Shown here: positions 35,695 through 46,006 of the stretch, piece by piece
Layout: every line of letters begins with the position of its first letter
Numbering within the stretch: position 1 is the stretch's first letter
Assembly (NCBI GenBank): GCA_966250015.1
Contig: CBINFS010000014.1
Location: 25,898 to 89,897, forward strand
Source of the DNA: CBINFS01 sp966250015
GTDB lineage: Bacteria > Bacteroidota > Rhodothermia > Rhodothermales > DASSAV01
Direction of reading: 5' to 3'
Length of the DNA: 64,000 bases
Translations under genes and position numbers: made by a program
Notes under the pieces: model-generated
Seen by the model: the letters and a program-made list of their open reading frames with translations, nothing else
Databases searched by the model: none
What the model was told of the DNA's origin: nothing

Positions 35695-36540
35695 TCAGGT
35701 GCCGATGTCGCCAAAAATCATCAGTGACAGCCGTACGACGGCTACGTCGGCAAGGAGTATCAACAGCGAGGAAATCACCACGGACTGCATGGCGGCCTGC
35801 CCAACCTCACGGGTCCCGCCGCGCACCGTATAACCAAGGTAACAACTCACGATTCCGACTATAAAGCCAAAAATGCTGGTTTTCATCGTGTCGACCACCA
35901 GGTCCGAAAAGCGTAGCGATTCGAAGGCCGTACTGATGAAGATGCGATAGTCCATGTTCGACGACAGTACGGATTCGAGATAGCCCCCCATCATGGCAAT
36001 GATGTCGGTCCAGATCGTCAGGATCGGGAATACGACTACAAGGGCAAGCACCCGGGTAATTACCAGGTAATGAAAGGGCTTGAGCGCGGCAACCTCGAGT
36101 GCGTCGATTTGCTCGGTTACCCGCATCGAACCGATCTCAGCCCCGATGCCCGCGCCGAGGCGCCCGGCCAGCACGAGCGACGTAATGACCGGCCCAATTT
36201 CCTTAAAAACCGACAGCGCCAGCATGTTGGGGAGTACGGCCTCGGCGCCAAAGCGGACCAGCGTGCCCCTGCTCTGCATGGCCAGGACGACACCGATTGA
36301 AAACCCGGTCACGGCCGTCAGTATGAAGCTCTTCGTCCCGGCCTCGTCCATCTGGTTGATAAGCTCACGCACTTCGTACGGCCGCCGCCAGAATCGCTTG
36401 AAGAACTCGACAACGAAGGAAGCCAGTTCTCCCGTACGCACGAGTAATGCGCTCAAAGCCCCGGCATCACCACTCAGGGTGTTTCTGAATTGCATCGTCG
36501 AACCATTAAATCCTGTAAAGCCTGTGGAGGACGTATCCAC
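35695..36540 (-). CDS. MlaE-like ABC permease
   Basis: A 281-residue inner-membrane permease of the MlaE/YrbE family. After an amphipathic N-terminal helix (FVVEFFKRFWRRPYEVRELINQM), the hallmark segments are GVVLAMQSRGTLVRFGAE, FKEIGPVITSLVLAGRLGAGIGAEIGSMRVTEQIDAL and the MEP-equivalent ALEVAALKPFHYLV. Five or six membrane helices end in VVISSLLILLADVAVVRLSL. A second ATG at 36495 (MQFRNTL) is a possible start. With MlaF and MlaD it forms the core lipid-transport complex. The TamB gene lies 79 bp upstream. Confidence 0.93.
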   Translation of the reverse strand: MDTSSTGFTGFNGSTMQFRNTLSGDAGALSALLVRTGELASFVVEFFKRFWRRPYEVRELINQMDEAGTKSFILTAVTGFSIGVVLAMQSRGTLVRFGAEAVLPNMLALSVFKEIGPVITSLVLAGRLGAGIGAEIGSMRVTEQIDALEVAALKPFHYLVITRVLALVVVFPILTIWTDIIAMMGGYLESVLSSNMDYRIFISTAFESLRFSDLVVDTMKTSIFGFIVGIVSCYLGYTVRGGTREVGQAAMQSVVISSLLILLADVAVVRLSLMIFGDIGT

Positions 36541-36619
36541 GAGGTCGTCATGCCCCGATCAATACTCCCGGCTCGTCATACGGATCCATTTTTCGTCCAG
36601 AGGCGGCGTTTCCACCGGG

Positions 36620-39600
36620 CTAATACGCGTATTCCCAGAGCAGGTTGAATTGCAGCGACTGATTGCCGCCCTGCGTCCGCAACAACAGCCAGTCGATCAC
36701 TTCATACTCCAGCAGGAACTCCGCCGTATTGATGTTCCTTCCCCCCACGTTTTCCGTACTCGTGAACGCTACAGGATACGTGATGGCCGCAAACAGATCC
36801 CGGTAAACGTACTTCCCGGCAACCAGAACCGCGCCCCGCAGGCCGTCGTGCTGGATTTCGACGACGTCCAGGCCGAGCCCCTCCGAAGCGATGCCTTCGA
36901 TGGCCCCCGTTAGCTGGGAAACCGCGATGCCCGCCCCCCCCGACAGCACGTCCTCACCACTGAGGTGCAGGGTTTCGCCCGCCGGCCTACCCGTCGCGAT
37001 GTACGAAACGATGTCGGTGTACTCCATCGCCGGATCAGACCCCAGCTCGAGCTTCGGCTCGGTCATGTTTCCCGTCACCGCGAGCGTGATGATGACCTCC
37101 GGCTCGTTCGATCGCCGGGCCCTCACCCGGTATTCGGCCCCGAGATTCATGACGACGTTCTCGATCGGCCCGTTGAGGGAGAGCTCACCCTGTGTGATAC
37201 TGAATCGCCGACCAAACTGGTTGATCTGGCTGCGCAGCGGCACGACCTCGACGGTTCCGAACATCTCGATCTCCTCGAACGGATCCTTTTGCAGCTCGAT
37301 CTGCCCCGTGAACTCGATGGCCATTTCCGGATTGCGCGTCTGCCGAATCCACGTATTCCGCTCGATCGTCACCGCCATGTCGAGCGTCATGTTCTCGTAG
37401 AACGAGAACGTCGACGTATCCCGCCTCGTAGCCTCGTATCCGAAGCGCTCTTCGAGTATCCGGATGTCCCTTTCGGTCAGGCTGACGAGCTCAACTTCCG
37501 CTGCAGACGTCGCCTCCGACAGAAAGATGTCCCCCCTTCTAACCGTCACGTCTCCGGTTACGATCGGGCTGTCGGTGGTGCCTTGCAGGTGCACCTCCCC
37601 GCCCACGACCATCCGGTACTGGTCGCTGTCGACGGCCAGGAACTCATCGAGATTCGCCCGGATGTCGAACTCGCCCAGCGTGAGCTCAGGCAGCGTGATG
37701 GTACCCTCTGCCGTGGCCGTGCCTCCCGAGTGCAGAATGGCATTCCGTATCTGAATCACGTTCTCCGCCAGCACGGCGTTGGCCGTGATCTCGCTGTAGG
37801 CAACGTCCTGCTCGGTCAGATAGATCGAACCACCGGAAAGTCGCGCCGTGCCCTCCAGAACCGGAGCGTCCAGCGTACCGGTAATGTCGATGTCGGCGGT
37901 CAGATATCCGCTTATATCCCGAATGATCTCGGGATCGAGGAACGGGCTTATCCAGTCGATGGCAAACGAGTCCGCAGCCACCTGAAAGTCGACCCCGGAA
38001 TCTTCGCCGGGACGGCTCGTCGCCAACTGTACGCCTACCGCCGCCGTGTCGGGAGCGAAGGCAAGATTGAGCGGGACGTATCCATTAGCCGTCAGGGTGC
38101 TGCCGTCCACGTGGTTGAGCGTTGCGTTAAGGTTCAGGCGGAGGCTGTCGTAGCGGACGTCGACGTTCAGATCGCCGACCGGGCTGTTCTGGGTGATTAC
38201 GTCGAATAGAAGTGAGCCCTGTATGACCGGCGCGTAGGCGGGCCCGGTCAGATCGAGCGAGCCGTCGAGCACGCCGTCCAGCTCGTCAAAACCAAACAGG
38301 TCTGTAAAGTTACCGACGCGGACGTTTTCGATCGTCAGCACGAGGTTTTGCATCCCGTATGGATCCACGATGCCGTCGATCGCGATCTGCTGATTTCCGG
38401 AATAGAACAGGAAATTGCTTACTCGGTATTGATCCCCGTACGATAGTGTTGCTCTCTGCAACAGCTCCCACTCTTCGTTGGCGAATCGGATCCTCAGGTC
38501 CTCCAGCACGGCCTGCTGCACCTCGGGTCGCATGTCGAGGTGGCCTCTGAGCTGAACGGCCCGGTTTTCGTCGACGTCAAACTCTGCCGTGATCTGAAGG
38601 ATATCGTTCTCAAGAGACGCCTGAACGTTCGATTCCTGCAACGAGAGCTGCGGCAAGCCCACGTAGCTTGCCTCGCCTCTCACCTCTGCTGCCTGCACGC
38701 TCCGGTTCGGTCCGAGCGCACCGACGAGGCTACCCTGAAAATTCGATACCATGTATGATTGATAAACGAGCCGGTCTGCCTCGCCGGTAAACGTGAACCT
38801 GAGCCGGTCCGGTGTGCCGTAGACACGCCCGGCAAGCAGCGCATCCTCTACCTCCATCGCCTTGACCGGCAAGTAAGGGATCAGCGGATCGATCGTCCGG
38901 ACGTCCGCATCGAACCGGAAGTCGGATGATTTCAGAGAATCGAAAAGGGCAATCCCCCCGCGGCCGTTCAGATCGGCAAAATTGGACTGGAACAACAGCG
39001 AATCGAGCTGAAGGAATCCGTTGATCAGGTGGAAATCGGCGTACAGCGATCGAACACCGGCGTTCTCGAACCGTACCGTATCAGCGTCAATCCGTCCACT
39101 CAAAATCATGGTTTCCGGCTCGATGCCCACGCCCTCGATTTCAAAGTTGGCGGTGATGTAGGCCTGTAAGGTATCAGAACCTGTCAGCTCTTCAAGGTCG
39201 ATATTGAAAACGCGGCCATTGAGCGTGTAGGTCGGCGTCTCCAGAAATGGCTGTCCCTGAAAGTTGACCTGCGCCAGGCCTTCGGCAAAATCAAGGTCCG
39301 CATCGACGTTCACCCGGCCACTATCGATTCGGCCTGCGAGCGTACCGTCGAGCAACGTCGCCTGATTGATCCGAGATCGGGCGAACTCAAACCGCCCGTC
39401 CAGAACCATCACATCCGGTTCGAAACCTTGCCCCGCCAGGGTCACGGTACCGTTCAGGTTGGTTTCCCAGCCCGGATTTCCGATGAGCGCCCCCACGTTT
39501 AGTCCGGAGAACGAGCCTTCCTCGAGTGCATACACCGGCACTTCGAGGAATGGCTGGGCCGTACCGGAAAGGCGCGAGAGTCCGTCCGGCGTCTCCAGTG

Positions 39601-42600
39601 TAGCAGAAAAATTCAGGTGGCCACTGCTCAACTCGCCGGACACGGATGCTGAGCTGACCGCCTGCTGGTTGATCTGAGAGCCGGCGAGGTCGAATTGGGC
39701 CTGAAGATTCATCGTTTCGGGTTCAACACCCCGGCCACTCAACGAAAAAGACCCATTGAGGTCCGTACTCAGCTTCGGGTTGCCCGTAAATGCACCCAGA
39801 TCAAGGCCTTCGAGCGTTCCACTCCGCACGAGGTACGCCAGCTCCTCACCCCTGAAGTCCGCCTGTCCGGCCAGTTGCGCCTGACCCTCCGGCAGGTCGA
39901 ATGAAGCATCAAAATCGAGCCTTCCACCCAGTATTTCACCCCTGACTGACGCCGACGTGATCTGCTGATCGTTTATGCGAGAGGGGGACAGCTCGATCGT
40001 ACCGTTGAGCGCCATACTATCGGGATCAAATCCCCGACCGGTAAGCGAAAGACGGCCGTTGAGGTTGGTTTCGAGGTTTGGATTTCCCGTGAGGGCGCCC
40101 ACGTCGACCCTCTGGAATATTCCGCGCGACACGGCATAGGTGGGCGTGTCGGAATTGAAGTCGGCGCCTCCAGCCAGCTCGATCCCGCCTTCAGGCATGT
40201 CCATCCTCGCGCTGAAGTCCAGCACACCGCCGACCATGTCGCCTCCAATCGAAGCCGCCTCGATCGTCTGATCGTTGATTACCGACCGCACCAGATTGAA
40301 CCGGCCGCTCACCGTCGCGTGCTGTGGCTCGATTCCACGACCCTCCAACGTGAGCGTCCCGTTCAGGTTGGAGCGCAGGCTTGGGTTCGCCGTAAACGCC
40401 GCCAGGTTGATGCCGCTGAACGAACCCTCCCGGACCTCGTAGACGGGCGTATCGAGAAATGGCCGTGCAAAACCGGCCAGTTGGGCCTGTCCGTCGGGCA
40501 CTGTGACGTTCGCATCAAAATTCAGGGCGCCGCTCCGGAGATCGGCCAGTAGATTAGCTGAGTTTATCGCCTGCTCGTTGAACTGCGACTGTTCAACCCC
40601 GAGGCGTCCCTGAAGGCTCATCGTCTCCGGGTCGAAGCCCCTGAGCGCAAGCTCGATCGTACCGGTCAGATCGGTTTGCAGGTTCGGGTTCTCCAGGATC
40701 CGGCCGAGATCGACGTCCGTGAACCGGCCCTCTCTGAACTGCAGCGTGGGAGTGTCGTCGAACGGCCTGCCGACCACGGTAAGGTTTGCCGAGCCCGCTT
40801 CGATGAGGTCGGCATACGCTTCGAGCCGGAGCGCTCCGTCATTCACAACGGCAACGGCGTTCACTGCGGCAATGTTGTGAGCGCCGTAATACGAGTCAAA
40901 AAGGTGAAACTCACTCTGGGCATCCATCATGGCGAGGTCGGCGCCCTCACCCCGAAGGCTAAACGTACCGTTGAGCGAGCTGCTCGCCGTATCGCCAAGA
41001 ATGGCGGCGAGGTCGACGTTGGTAAACCGCCCCCGGCTCAAGGAGTATCGCATCGGATCGGTGAACTCGACCTCCGCGCTGGCGAAGACTTCACCTTCCG
41101 GGAAAAGCAACCTCACGCCCGTATCCAGATTCCCGTTGGCCAGCTCGAACCGTATCCGGCCGTCCTGAACCGACGTCCGGTTGATCGCCGAGCGTGCCAT
41201 GGAGAGATCCCCTTCGATTTCCGCCGTTTTGGGGTCAAATCCGTTCCCCTGCACGGTCAACGTGGCGGCGATGTCGCTCGATTGCCCCACGACGAACCGT
41301 CCGATGTCCAGTTCAGAAAGTCGTCCGTTGAAGCGGTAATTTGGCCGCTCGTCAAACGGGCGAATGATCCCGTCGAGCGCCAGTGCGGCGCCTCGCATGG
41401 CTGCGTCGAGATCGATGCGCGCCAGCCCGTCCTCCCACGTGCTCTCCAGTGTGGCGTGGCTGATGAGGTATTCGCCGTATCCCGATTCGTCGAGTCTCAG
41501 GACCGCACTGCCACTCAGCTGCTTCGTGGTGAGGCCTTTGAGATCGACGTCGAACGTGCCGTTCAGCCGCGTGGCCTGGTCCAGACCTACCAGGGCACCC
41601 GGATCGAACGCCCGGAACTGCCCTTCCAGGTCATACACAACCTGTCGGTCGCCCGGGCTCACCACCCCTTGCACAGAGAAACCGCCCGCCCCGGTGACGT
41701 CGGCGTCCCCGTTCAACTGAATCAGGTCGGCCGTACCACCAAGCTGAAGATCCAGGTTCAGGTTGACCCCGGCCTTCAGGGCAGGCACAAAGGGACGAAT
41801 GTCGTCGAGAGCCAGCGGACTCGCGGCGAGAGTGAAATCCATATCACCTTCGTCCGTGGCACCCTCCCGCCTGCCCAGGCTGATCACACCGGAAGCAGCA
41901 ACGTCGCTCCGGGGAGACGTCAGCGACAGGTATCGCACGGCCACCCGGTCGGCAAGCAGCGCGCCGCCCAGCCGCAGGCTAATCCATCCCGGCTCCGATG
42001 TCAGGTTGAACCGCCCGGAAAGGCTGTCCAGTGGGACGATCTGAGACTCTCCGATGAAAATATTCCGAGCCTGCAGGTTCAGGTCACGAACCCGAAGCAA
42101 CGAATCAGCTTCGAGCGGCCAGTACCAGGCATTGAGCGCCGCTCCGGTGATACGAACCTCGTCGACCTGAAAGTCAAATGCTCGGGTTTTTTCGAGCGTG
42201 TCAGCTACCGTCGTATCTGCCAGGAAGGGCTCTAACAGGTCCCACGATCCATCGGACTGTTGCCGGGCTACCAGGTAGGGCTCCGAGAGAAGAATTTCGC
42301 GAACGTGAACCTTGCCCCAGAGAAGGGACAACAGGTTGTACCGTAGCCTGAGTGTATCGACCCTGGCCAGCAAAACCGTATCGGACTCGGTAACCCGGTA
42401 CATCCTGAGGTTTTGCCATTCCACGCCGGTGATGAAGGTGCCGGAGATGGCATCGTACTCGGTCACCGCGTCGTCTATCGGGTTGACGAGTCCGACGATG
42501 AAATCACCAAACCGACCTGCACCCCAGTTGGTCTGTATCGCGACGAGCAGGAGCCCGATGAGCACGAGGAGAGCAACGACGAGGATTCCAATCGAACGAA

Positions 42601-42715
42601 TGATCAACCGGAGTACACTCCGGCCGGCCTTCTGCTCGGGCGGAGCCTCCCCGTTCTGTGGCAGCCCAACCACAGGCTCCTTTCGTTCGGGTGAATATCC
42701 TTCGTGTTCTGCCAT
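36620..42715 (-). CDS. Giant TamB/AsmA-like translocation and assembly protein
   Basis: A 2031-residue protein. One membrane helix near residues 30-58 (LIIRSIGILVVALLVLIGLLLVAI) anchors it in the inner membrane, and almost all the rest is predicted beta structure spanning the periplasm. Residues about 390-1215 hold roughly nine tandem ~100-residue repeats with the core 'LNGT...L.GRG.EP..M.L.GR....S.IN...I..A'. The C-terminal ~400 residues are the TamB/DUF490 domain (IEFTGQIELQKDPFEEIEMFGTVEV, QINQFGRRFSITQGELSLNGP, YIATGRPAG), ending in LLWEYAY. TamB proteins form a lipid-conducting beta-taco/bridge and pair with TamA; a TamA-like gene is 35 bp upstream. E. coli TamB is about 1260 residues, so this one is unusually long. 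Confidence 0.9.
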   Translation of the reverse strand: MAEHEGYSPERKEPVVGLPQNGEAPPEQKAGRSVLRLIIRSIGILVVALLVLIGLLLVAIQTNWGAGRFGDFIVGLVNPIDDAVTEYDAISGTFITGVEWQNLRMYRVTESDTVLLARVDTLRLRYNLLSLLWGKVHVREILLSEPYLVARQQSDGSWDLLEPFLADTTVADTLEKTRAFDFQVDEVRITGAALNAWYWPLEADSLLRVRDLNLQARNIFIGESQIVPLDSLSGRFNLTSEPGWISLRLGGALLADRVAVRYLSLTSPRSDVAASGVISLGRREGATDEGDMDFTLAASPLALDDIRPFVPALKAGVNLNLDLQLGGTADLIQLNGDADVTGAGGFSVQGVVSPGDRQVVYDLEGQFRAFDPGALVGLDQATRLNGTFDVDLKGLTTKQLSGSAVLRLDESGYGEYLISHATLESTWEDGLARIDLDAAMRGAALALDGIIRPFDERPNYRFNGRLSELDIGRFVVGQSSDIAATLTVQGNGFDPKTAEIEGDLSMARSAINRTSVQDGRIRFELANGNLDTGVRLLFPEGEVFASAEVEFTDPMRYSLSRGRFTNVDLAAILGDTASSSLNGTFSLRGEGADLAMMDAQSEFHLFDSYYGAHNIAAVNAVAVVNDGALRLEAYADLIEAGSANLTVVGRPFDDTPTLQFREGRFTDVDLGRILENPNLQTDLTGTIELALRGFDPETMSLQGRLGVEQSQFNEQAINSANLLADLRSGALNFDANVTVPDGQAQLAGFARPFLDTPVYEVREGSFSGINLAAFTANPSLRSNLNGTLTLEGRGIEPQHATVSGRFNLVRSVINDQTIEAASIGGDMVGGVLDFSARMDMPEGGIELAGGADFNSDTPTYAVSRGIFQRVDVGALTGNPNLETNLNGRLSLTGRGFDPDSMALNGTIELSPSRINDQQITSASVRGEILGGRLDFDASFDLPEGQAQLAGQADFRGEELAYLVRSGTLEGLDLGAFTGNPKLSTDLNGSFSLSGRGVEPETMNLQAQFDLAGSQINQQAVSSASVSGELSSGHLNFSATLETPDGLSRLSGTAQPFLEVPVYALEEGSFSGLNVGALIGNPGWETNLNGTVTLAGQGFEPDVMVLDGRFEFARSRINQATLLDGTLAGRIDSGRVNVDADLDFAEGLAQVNFQGQPFLETPTYTLNGRVFNIDLEELTGSDTLQAYITANFEIEGVGIEPETMILSGRIDADTVRFENAGVRSLYADFHLINGFLQLDSLLFQSNFADLNGRGGIALFDSLKSSDFRFDADVRTIDPLIPYLPVKAMEVEDALLAGRVYGTPDRLRFTFTGEADRLVYQSYMVSNFQGSLVGALGPNRSVQAAEVRGEASYVGLPQLSLQESNVQASLENDILQITAEFDVDENRAVQLRGHLDMRPEVQQAVLEDLRIRFANEEWELLQRATLSYGDQYRVSNFLFYSGNQQIAIDGIVDPYGMQNLVLTIENVRVGNFTDLFGFDELDGVLDGSLDLTGPAYAPVIQGSLLFDVITQNSPVGDLNVDVRYDSLRLNLNATLNHVDGSTLTANGYVPLNLAFAPDTAAVGVQLATSRPGEDSGVDFQVAADSFAIDWISPFLDPEIIRDISGYLTADIDITGTLDAPVLEGTARLSGGSIYLTEQDVAYSEITANAVLAENVIQIRNAILHSGGTATAEGTITLPELTLGEFDIRANLDEFLAVDSDQYRMVVGGEVHLQGTTDSPIVTGDVTVRRGDIFLSEATSAAEVELVSLTERDIRILEERFGYEATRRDTSTFSFYENMTLDMAVTIERNTWIRQTRNPEMAIEFTGQIELQKDPFEEIEMFGTVEVVPLRSQINQFGRRFSITQGELSLNGPIENVVMNLGAEYRVRARRSNEPEVIITLAVTGNMTEPKLELGSDPAMEYTDIVSYIATGRPAGETLHLSGEDVLSGGAGIAVSQLTGAIEGIASEGLGLDVVEIQHDGLRGAVLVAGKYVYRDLFAAITYPVAFTSTENVGGRNINTAEFLLEYEVIDWLLLRTQGGNQSLQFNLLWEYAY
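39080..41570 (-). repeat. Tandem ~300-bp coding repeats within the TamB gene
   Basis: At the protein level, about nine consecutive units of ~100 residues share GF/GI/GV-[DE]-P-x-x-M, S-x-I-N, G-x-L-x-F-x-A, P-x-G-x-A-x-L-x-G, P-x-Y-x-V-x-x-G and GA-x-x-x-NP-x-L-x-T. Central units (about 39080-40700) are most alike; the outer ones are degenerate. Boundaries are approximate. Confidence 0.75.
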
Positions 42716-42750
42716 CTACAATTGATTCAGTGATCCTATCACTGCCGGGT

Positions 42751-44892
42751 CTAAAAAGCCTGACCGATGTTTATGTGCAGATTGAACCGCCGCCGCCAGC
42801 TCGTCGATGGCCGCTCGTCCGTAAGCCCGTTTCGATACAGGTAAACCTCTCTGGGATTGCGAAGGTCTTCGTAAGACGGCGTCAGCTTGTAGGCCAGGTC
42901 GATCCGAAGGAAGCCAAAAAGCGTCTGGTACCGAATGCCCACCCCCGTACCCGCAATGGCGCTGGAAAAATCAAACGACCGTTCCCCCAGGAAGCCGACG
43001 TCCAGGAAGGCCGCGCCGTGCCACGCTGACCCGAGACCCGGCGCCGGAAACCGCAGCTCTACGTTAGTGGCAAGCTGTGCCATACCACCGGCCGGTTCAT
43101 AGTAATAACTGAACGTGGTGTCCTGTGCTTCCTCGTCGATGGTAATAATCCTGCGCCGAGCCGTTTTCGGCCCGGCCTGGTTATCACCCCAACCCCGAAG
43201 ATCGTTGCTGCCCCCTGCATAAAACATGACCGGATCGAATCTATTCTCGTAGCGAATACTCTCGATGAGGCCTGCGTTACCGAAGAGGATGTCTTTGCTT
43301 TCCCCCGTCGGCCACAGACGGCCGGCCTCCATACGCCCGGCCAGATGAAACCGATCGGTCAATGAACGAAACGCCGTGACCCTGCCGCTGACCTTGTAAT
43401 AATCGATACTGGAGCCAATGACCCCCGAAGAGTACTCGACGATGGGACGGAAGAGAAAGCCGTTCGACGGATTCAAAAAATCGTCAACCTTGCCCAGAAT
43501 GGCATTGGCCGAAAAGACACTCCGATCATACGGGTTTCGTATCGACTCCTCCTCTTCGACGAGAACCGTAGAACGCTGCAGGATCTGGCTGAAGGTGTGC
43601 CGGAAGGTCGCCGTTCGAAACGGATAAATCTCGTATAAAACGGACGTGTTGACCCCGAACGCCCGGCTGTTTACGCCGAAGATCTCGTTGCTGGGCTCAA
43701 AGAGCGGATTGGCTTCAAACTCGATGAATGGGTTGATCGAGCCGGAGAGCGATCGGTTAAACAGGTACGGTTGGAGCAAGTTGACACCCACGCGGAAAAG
43801 TCGTGAAGGCAAATCAGTGGTCGAAGGCGAAGCAAATGCCCCCGTGTTGGCCAGTACACTGACCGTAAGGGTTCGCGCCGCCCCCAGAAAATTGCGGTGG
43901 GTCCACTCACCCTCGACGTTCACCCCTCCTTCACGCCCGTAACCGGTCTGTGCATTGACGTAGCGCAGGTCCGCCTCGCGAACTCGAACGAGCACCGAGA
44001 CTGTGCTGTCGCGCGGCTGCTCGGGCACATCGGTAAGGGCCAAACGGAACAGACTCAAAGAAAACAGCTCCTGCTGCGCCTGAGCCAGTTTCCTGCGCGA
44101 GAAAAGCTGCCCTTCCACGAACGGAAGCTCGCGGAGGATCACTTCCCGATCGACCGATACGTTTCCTTCAACGAGGATGCTGTCAATCCGCGCCCGAGGT
44201 CCCGCATCGATGAGGTACGTGAGATCTGCCGTATTCGCCGTCGTATCGACGCGTGCGTTCGATTCAACCCGCGCAAAGGCAAATCCACGATTCTGAAGCC
44301 AAGTGAGCACTTCATCCCGAATACGAAGCCGGTCAAACTCGGTGTACCGATCGCCGGTGTGTACGGTCGTTCGTTCCCGGAAATCGGTCCACGCCGGCCT
44401 CAGCTCTTCGGGGAACTGATAGACGGCGTATTCCCGATCCGCTCCGTAAAAGCCAACGTCCTGGATGATGACCGGAGGGCCTTCTTCTATCGTAAAGATG
44501 ACGTGTATGGCATTCCGTGCCGTATCGAGCTGTGAGGCCGCGTAATCGATCTCAGGATGAAGAAAACCGTTTTTGTTGTAAAAGAGCTCAAGCCGTTTGA
44601 CGTCCTTTTGCAGCTCGACGGGATCCAGAAGGTGAGGCTTTGGCGACGTAAACGGCAGGATTTTCTGCACGAGCGCCCAGAATCCGGGCGCCGTCGTTGC
44701 GATCTGCTCCCTCAGGCGGCTCTCGTCAAACGTCCGTCGATCGACGAACTTGAACGACACTTTGCTGACCCGCGTCTCGCTATTAGCTTTTCGGAAGTTC
44801 TGGGCGCTTGCCGAACACACCGGTAGAACGAGGAGAAGCACCATCAAGGCGGCGTGCCTGAGAGGTCTCAGAAACCGGTGAATCACTTCCAT
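42751..44892 (-). CDS. TamA/BamA-type outer-membrane assembly protein
   Basis: A 713-residue Omp85-family protein. The ATG at 44892 gives a clear signal peptide (MVLLLVLPVCSASAQ). This start lies 13 bp after the upstream stop, while longer alternatives would overlap that gene. POTRA-like domains follow: KSFNFV-type strand, HVIFTIEEGPPVIIQDVGFYG and YLIDAGPRARIDSILVEGNVSVDREVILRELPF. The 16-strand barrel domain includes EGGVNVEGEWTHRNFLG, NDLRGWGDNQAGPK (the RGW/G motif region) and GTGVGIRYQTLFGFLRIDLAY near the C-terminus. It ends FNLHINIGQAF with a terminal Phe as barrel signal. It is directly upstream of TamB, so a TamAB-like lipid or protein export system is likely. Confidence 0.92.
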   Translation of the reverse strand: MEVIHRFLRPLRHAALMVLLLVLPVCSASAQNFRKANSETRVSKVSFKFVDRRTFDESRLREQIATTAPGFWALVQKILPFTSPKPHLLDPVELQKDVKRLELFYNKNGFLHPEIDYAASQLDTARNAIHVIFTIEEGPPVIIQDVGFYGADREYAVYQFPEELRPAWTDFRERTTVHTGDRYTEFDRLRIRDEVLTWLQNRGFAFARVESNARVDTTANTADLTYLIDAGPRARIDSILVEGNVSVDREVILRELPFVEGQLFSRRKLAQAQQELFSLSLFRLALTDVPEQPRDSTVSVLVRVREADLRYVNAQTGYGREGGVNVEGEWTHRNFLGAARTLTVSVLANTGAFASPSTTDLPSRLFRVGVNLLQPYLFNRSLSGSINPFIEFEANPLFEPSNEIFGVNSRAFGVNTSVLYEIYPFRTATFRHTFSQILQRSTVLVEEEESIRNPYDRSVFSANAILGKVDDFLNPSNGFLFRPIVEYSSGVIGSSIDYYKVSGRVTAFRSLTDRFHLAGRMEAGRLWPTGESKDILFGNAGLIESIRYENRFDPVMFYAGGSNDLRGWGDNQAGPKTARRRIITIDEEAQDTTFSYYYEPAGGMAQLATNVELRFPAPGLGSAWHGAAFLDVGFLGERSFDFSSAIAGTGVGIRYQTLFGFLRIDLAYKLTPSYEDLRNPREVYLYRNGLTDERPSTSWRRRFNLHINIGQAF

Positions 44893-44905
44893 AAACGACA
44901 GAAGA

Positions 44906-46006
44906 CTAATTCGATGGCAGATCCTGACCGGTCGACTCGCGTTGACCGGCGGTTTGCTCCCCTCCCACGCGCCGGCTTCGCCTTGAACCGAGCTTACGTC
45001 CCGGCCGAAAACGCGGCGGGCTCTCCTTCTTGAGCTGTTCGACGTGCTCGCGCTTCCGCAGGACTCGCTGTCTTTTTTCATGCAGCAACGCAACGATGGC
45101 TCCAATGATCAGAACGACTCCCGAATAGTAGATCCAGAAAACGAACGCAATGATCAAACCAAAGGTATTCCCCACCGCCGCCGGAATCGCCCCATCGACA
45201 GCACCGTCGATACTCTCCTCGGGAACGGATCCAAAGCGCCTGAAAAATCCAACTCGCGTTGCGTAAAAAGTAAAGCAGTATTTGGCCAGTTCCCATAGGA
45301 CAGCCGTTACGAATGCGCCAATCAATGCGCTTCTTTTCGGGGGGTGCGGCTTGGGTACAAAATAGAAGAGCTGGAAAAACATCGCGATCGTCAGGAGCAG
45401 CGGCAGGAGCAGGCCGAAAAGCGTAAAAATCCGCCCCCAACCCTCGCGAATGAACGGGTAGTTGAGCCCTATGGACTCGAGCAGCTCGTATCCGGCCGCA
45501 TTGACCGACTGCATGACCACGGACAGGCCCATGCTGAGCAAGAAAAGAAAGCCCACCTGCGCCGCCATCCGGACGTCGAAGAGGTAGCCGCCGAGTATCG
45601 TGCGGGTCTCGTGCCATTCCTCCTGAAACACGCTCGCTATGACCACACGCAGCGTGGTGAAAAGCGTCATGGCGGCGAGGATGAGGCCTATCACGCCGAT
45701 GAGGGAGATCACGTCGCTCGATCGCTGAAGCTGTTCGAGCGACCGTATGAGCTCTTCGCTCCGGTACTCGGGAAGCAGGTTGCGAATGAACCCGGATACG
45801 CTCTGAAAGGCCTGGTCGCCCCGAAGAATACGCCCTACGATACCGGTCGACAGGATGATGACGGGAACGATGGAAACGAGCACCTTGAACGCAATGGCCT
45901 GCGCCCAGAGGAACACCGCCTTTTCATTCATCTGACGGTACGTCCCACCAATGTAGTATGCGCCTACCTCTTTTAGCCGCCCCAGATATGTGGATTCAAG
46001 AGCCAT
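44906..46006 (-). CDS. YihY/BrkB family inner-membrane protein
   Basis: A 366-residue protein with six predicted helices. Family landmarks include FLWAQAIAFKVLVSIVPVIILSTGI (family 'AaAlaYy...PllLl' region), VIGLILAAMTLFTTLRVVIASVF, and YFVPKPHPPKRSALIGAFVTAVLWELAKYCFTFY. VFWIYYSGVVLIIGAIVALL forms the last helix. A basic tail follows (RPGRKLGSRRSRR). The ATG at 46006 is taken over one five codons upstream. Family members (once called RNase BN) have been tied to membrane lipid flipping or anionic lipid transport. Its place just before TamA/TamB fits a lipid-related role (inference). Confidence 0.87.
   Translation of the reverse strand: MALESTYLGRLKEVGAYYIGGTYRQMNEKAVFLWAQAIAFKVLVSIVPVIILSTGIVGRILRGDQAFQSVSGFIRNLLPEYRSEELIRSLEQLQRSSDVISLIGVIGLILAAMTLFTTLRVVIASVFQEEWHETRTILGGYLFDVRMAAQVGFLFLLSMGLSVVMQSVNAAGYELLESIGLNYPFIREGWGRIFTLFGLLLPLLLTIAMFFQLFYFVPKPHPPKRSALIGAFVTAVLWELAKYCFTFYATRVGFFRRFGSVPEESIDGAVDGAIPAAVGNTFGLIIAFVFWIYYSGVVLIIGAIVALLHEKRQRVLRKREHVEQLKKESPPRFRPGRKLGSRRSRRVGGEQTAGQRESTGQDLPSN

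Noticed and set aside
39080..41570. Possible CRISPR or satellite array
   Set aside because: The ~300-bp periodicity lies within one open reading frame and is a protein-level repeat with diverged DNA; there are no short identical repeats with spacers.
40676..42235. Long plus-strand open frame of 519 codons
   Set aside because: It is antisense to the TamB repeats; periodic coding on one strand keeps the other open. It has no recognisable motifs and an Arg/Val-rich composition.
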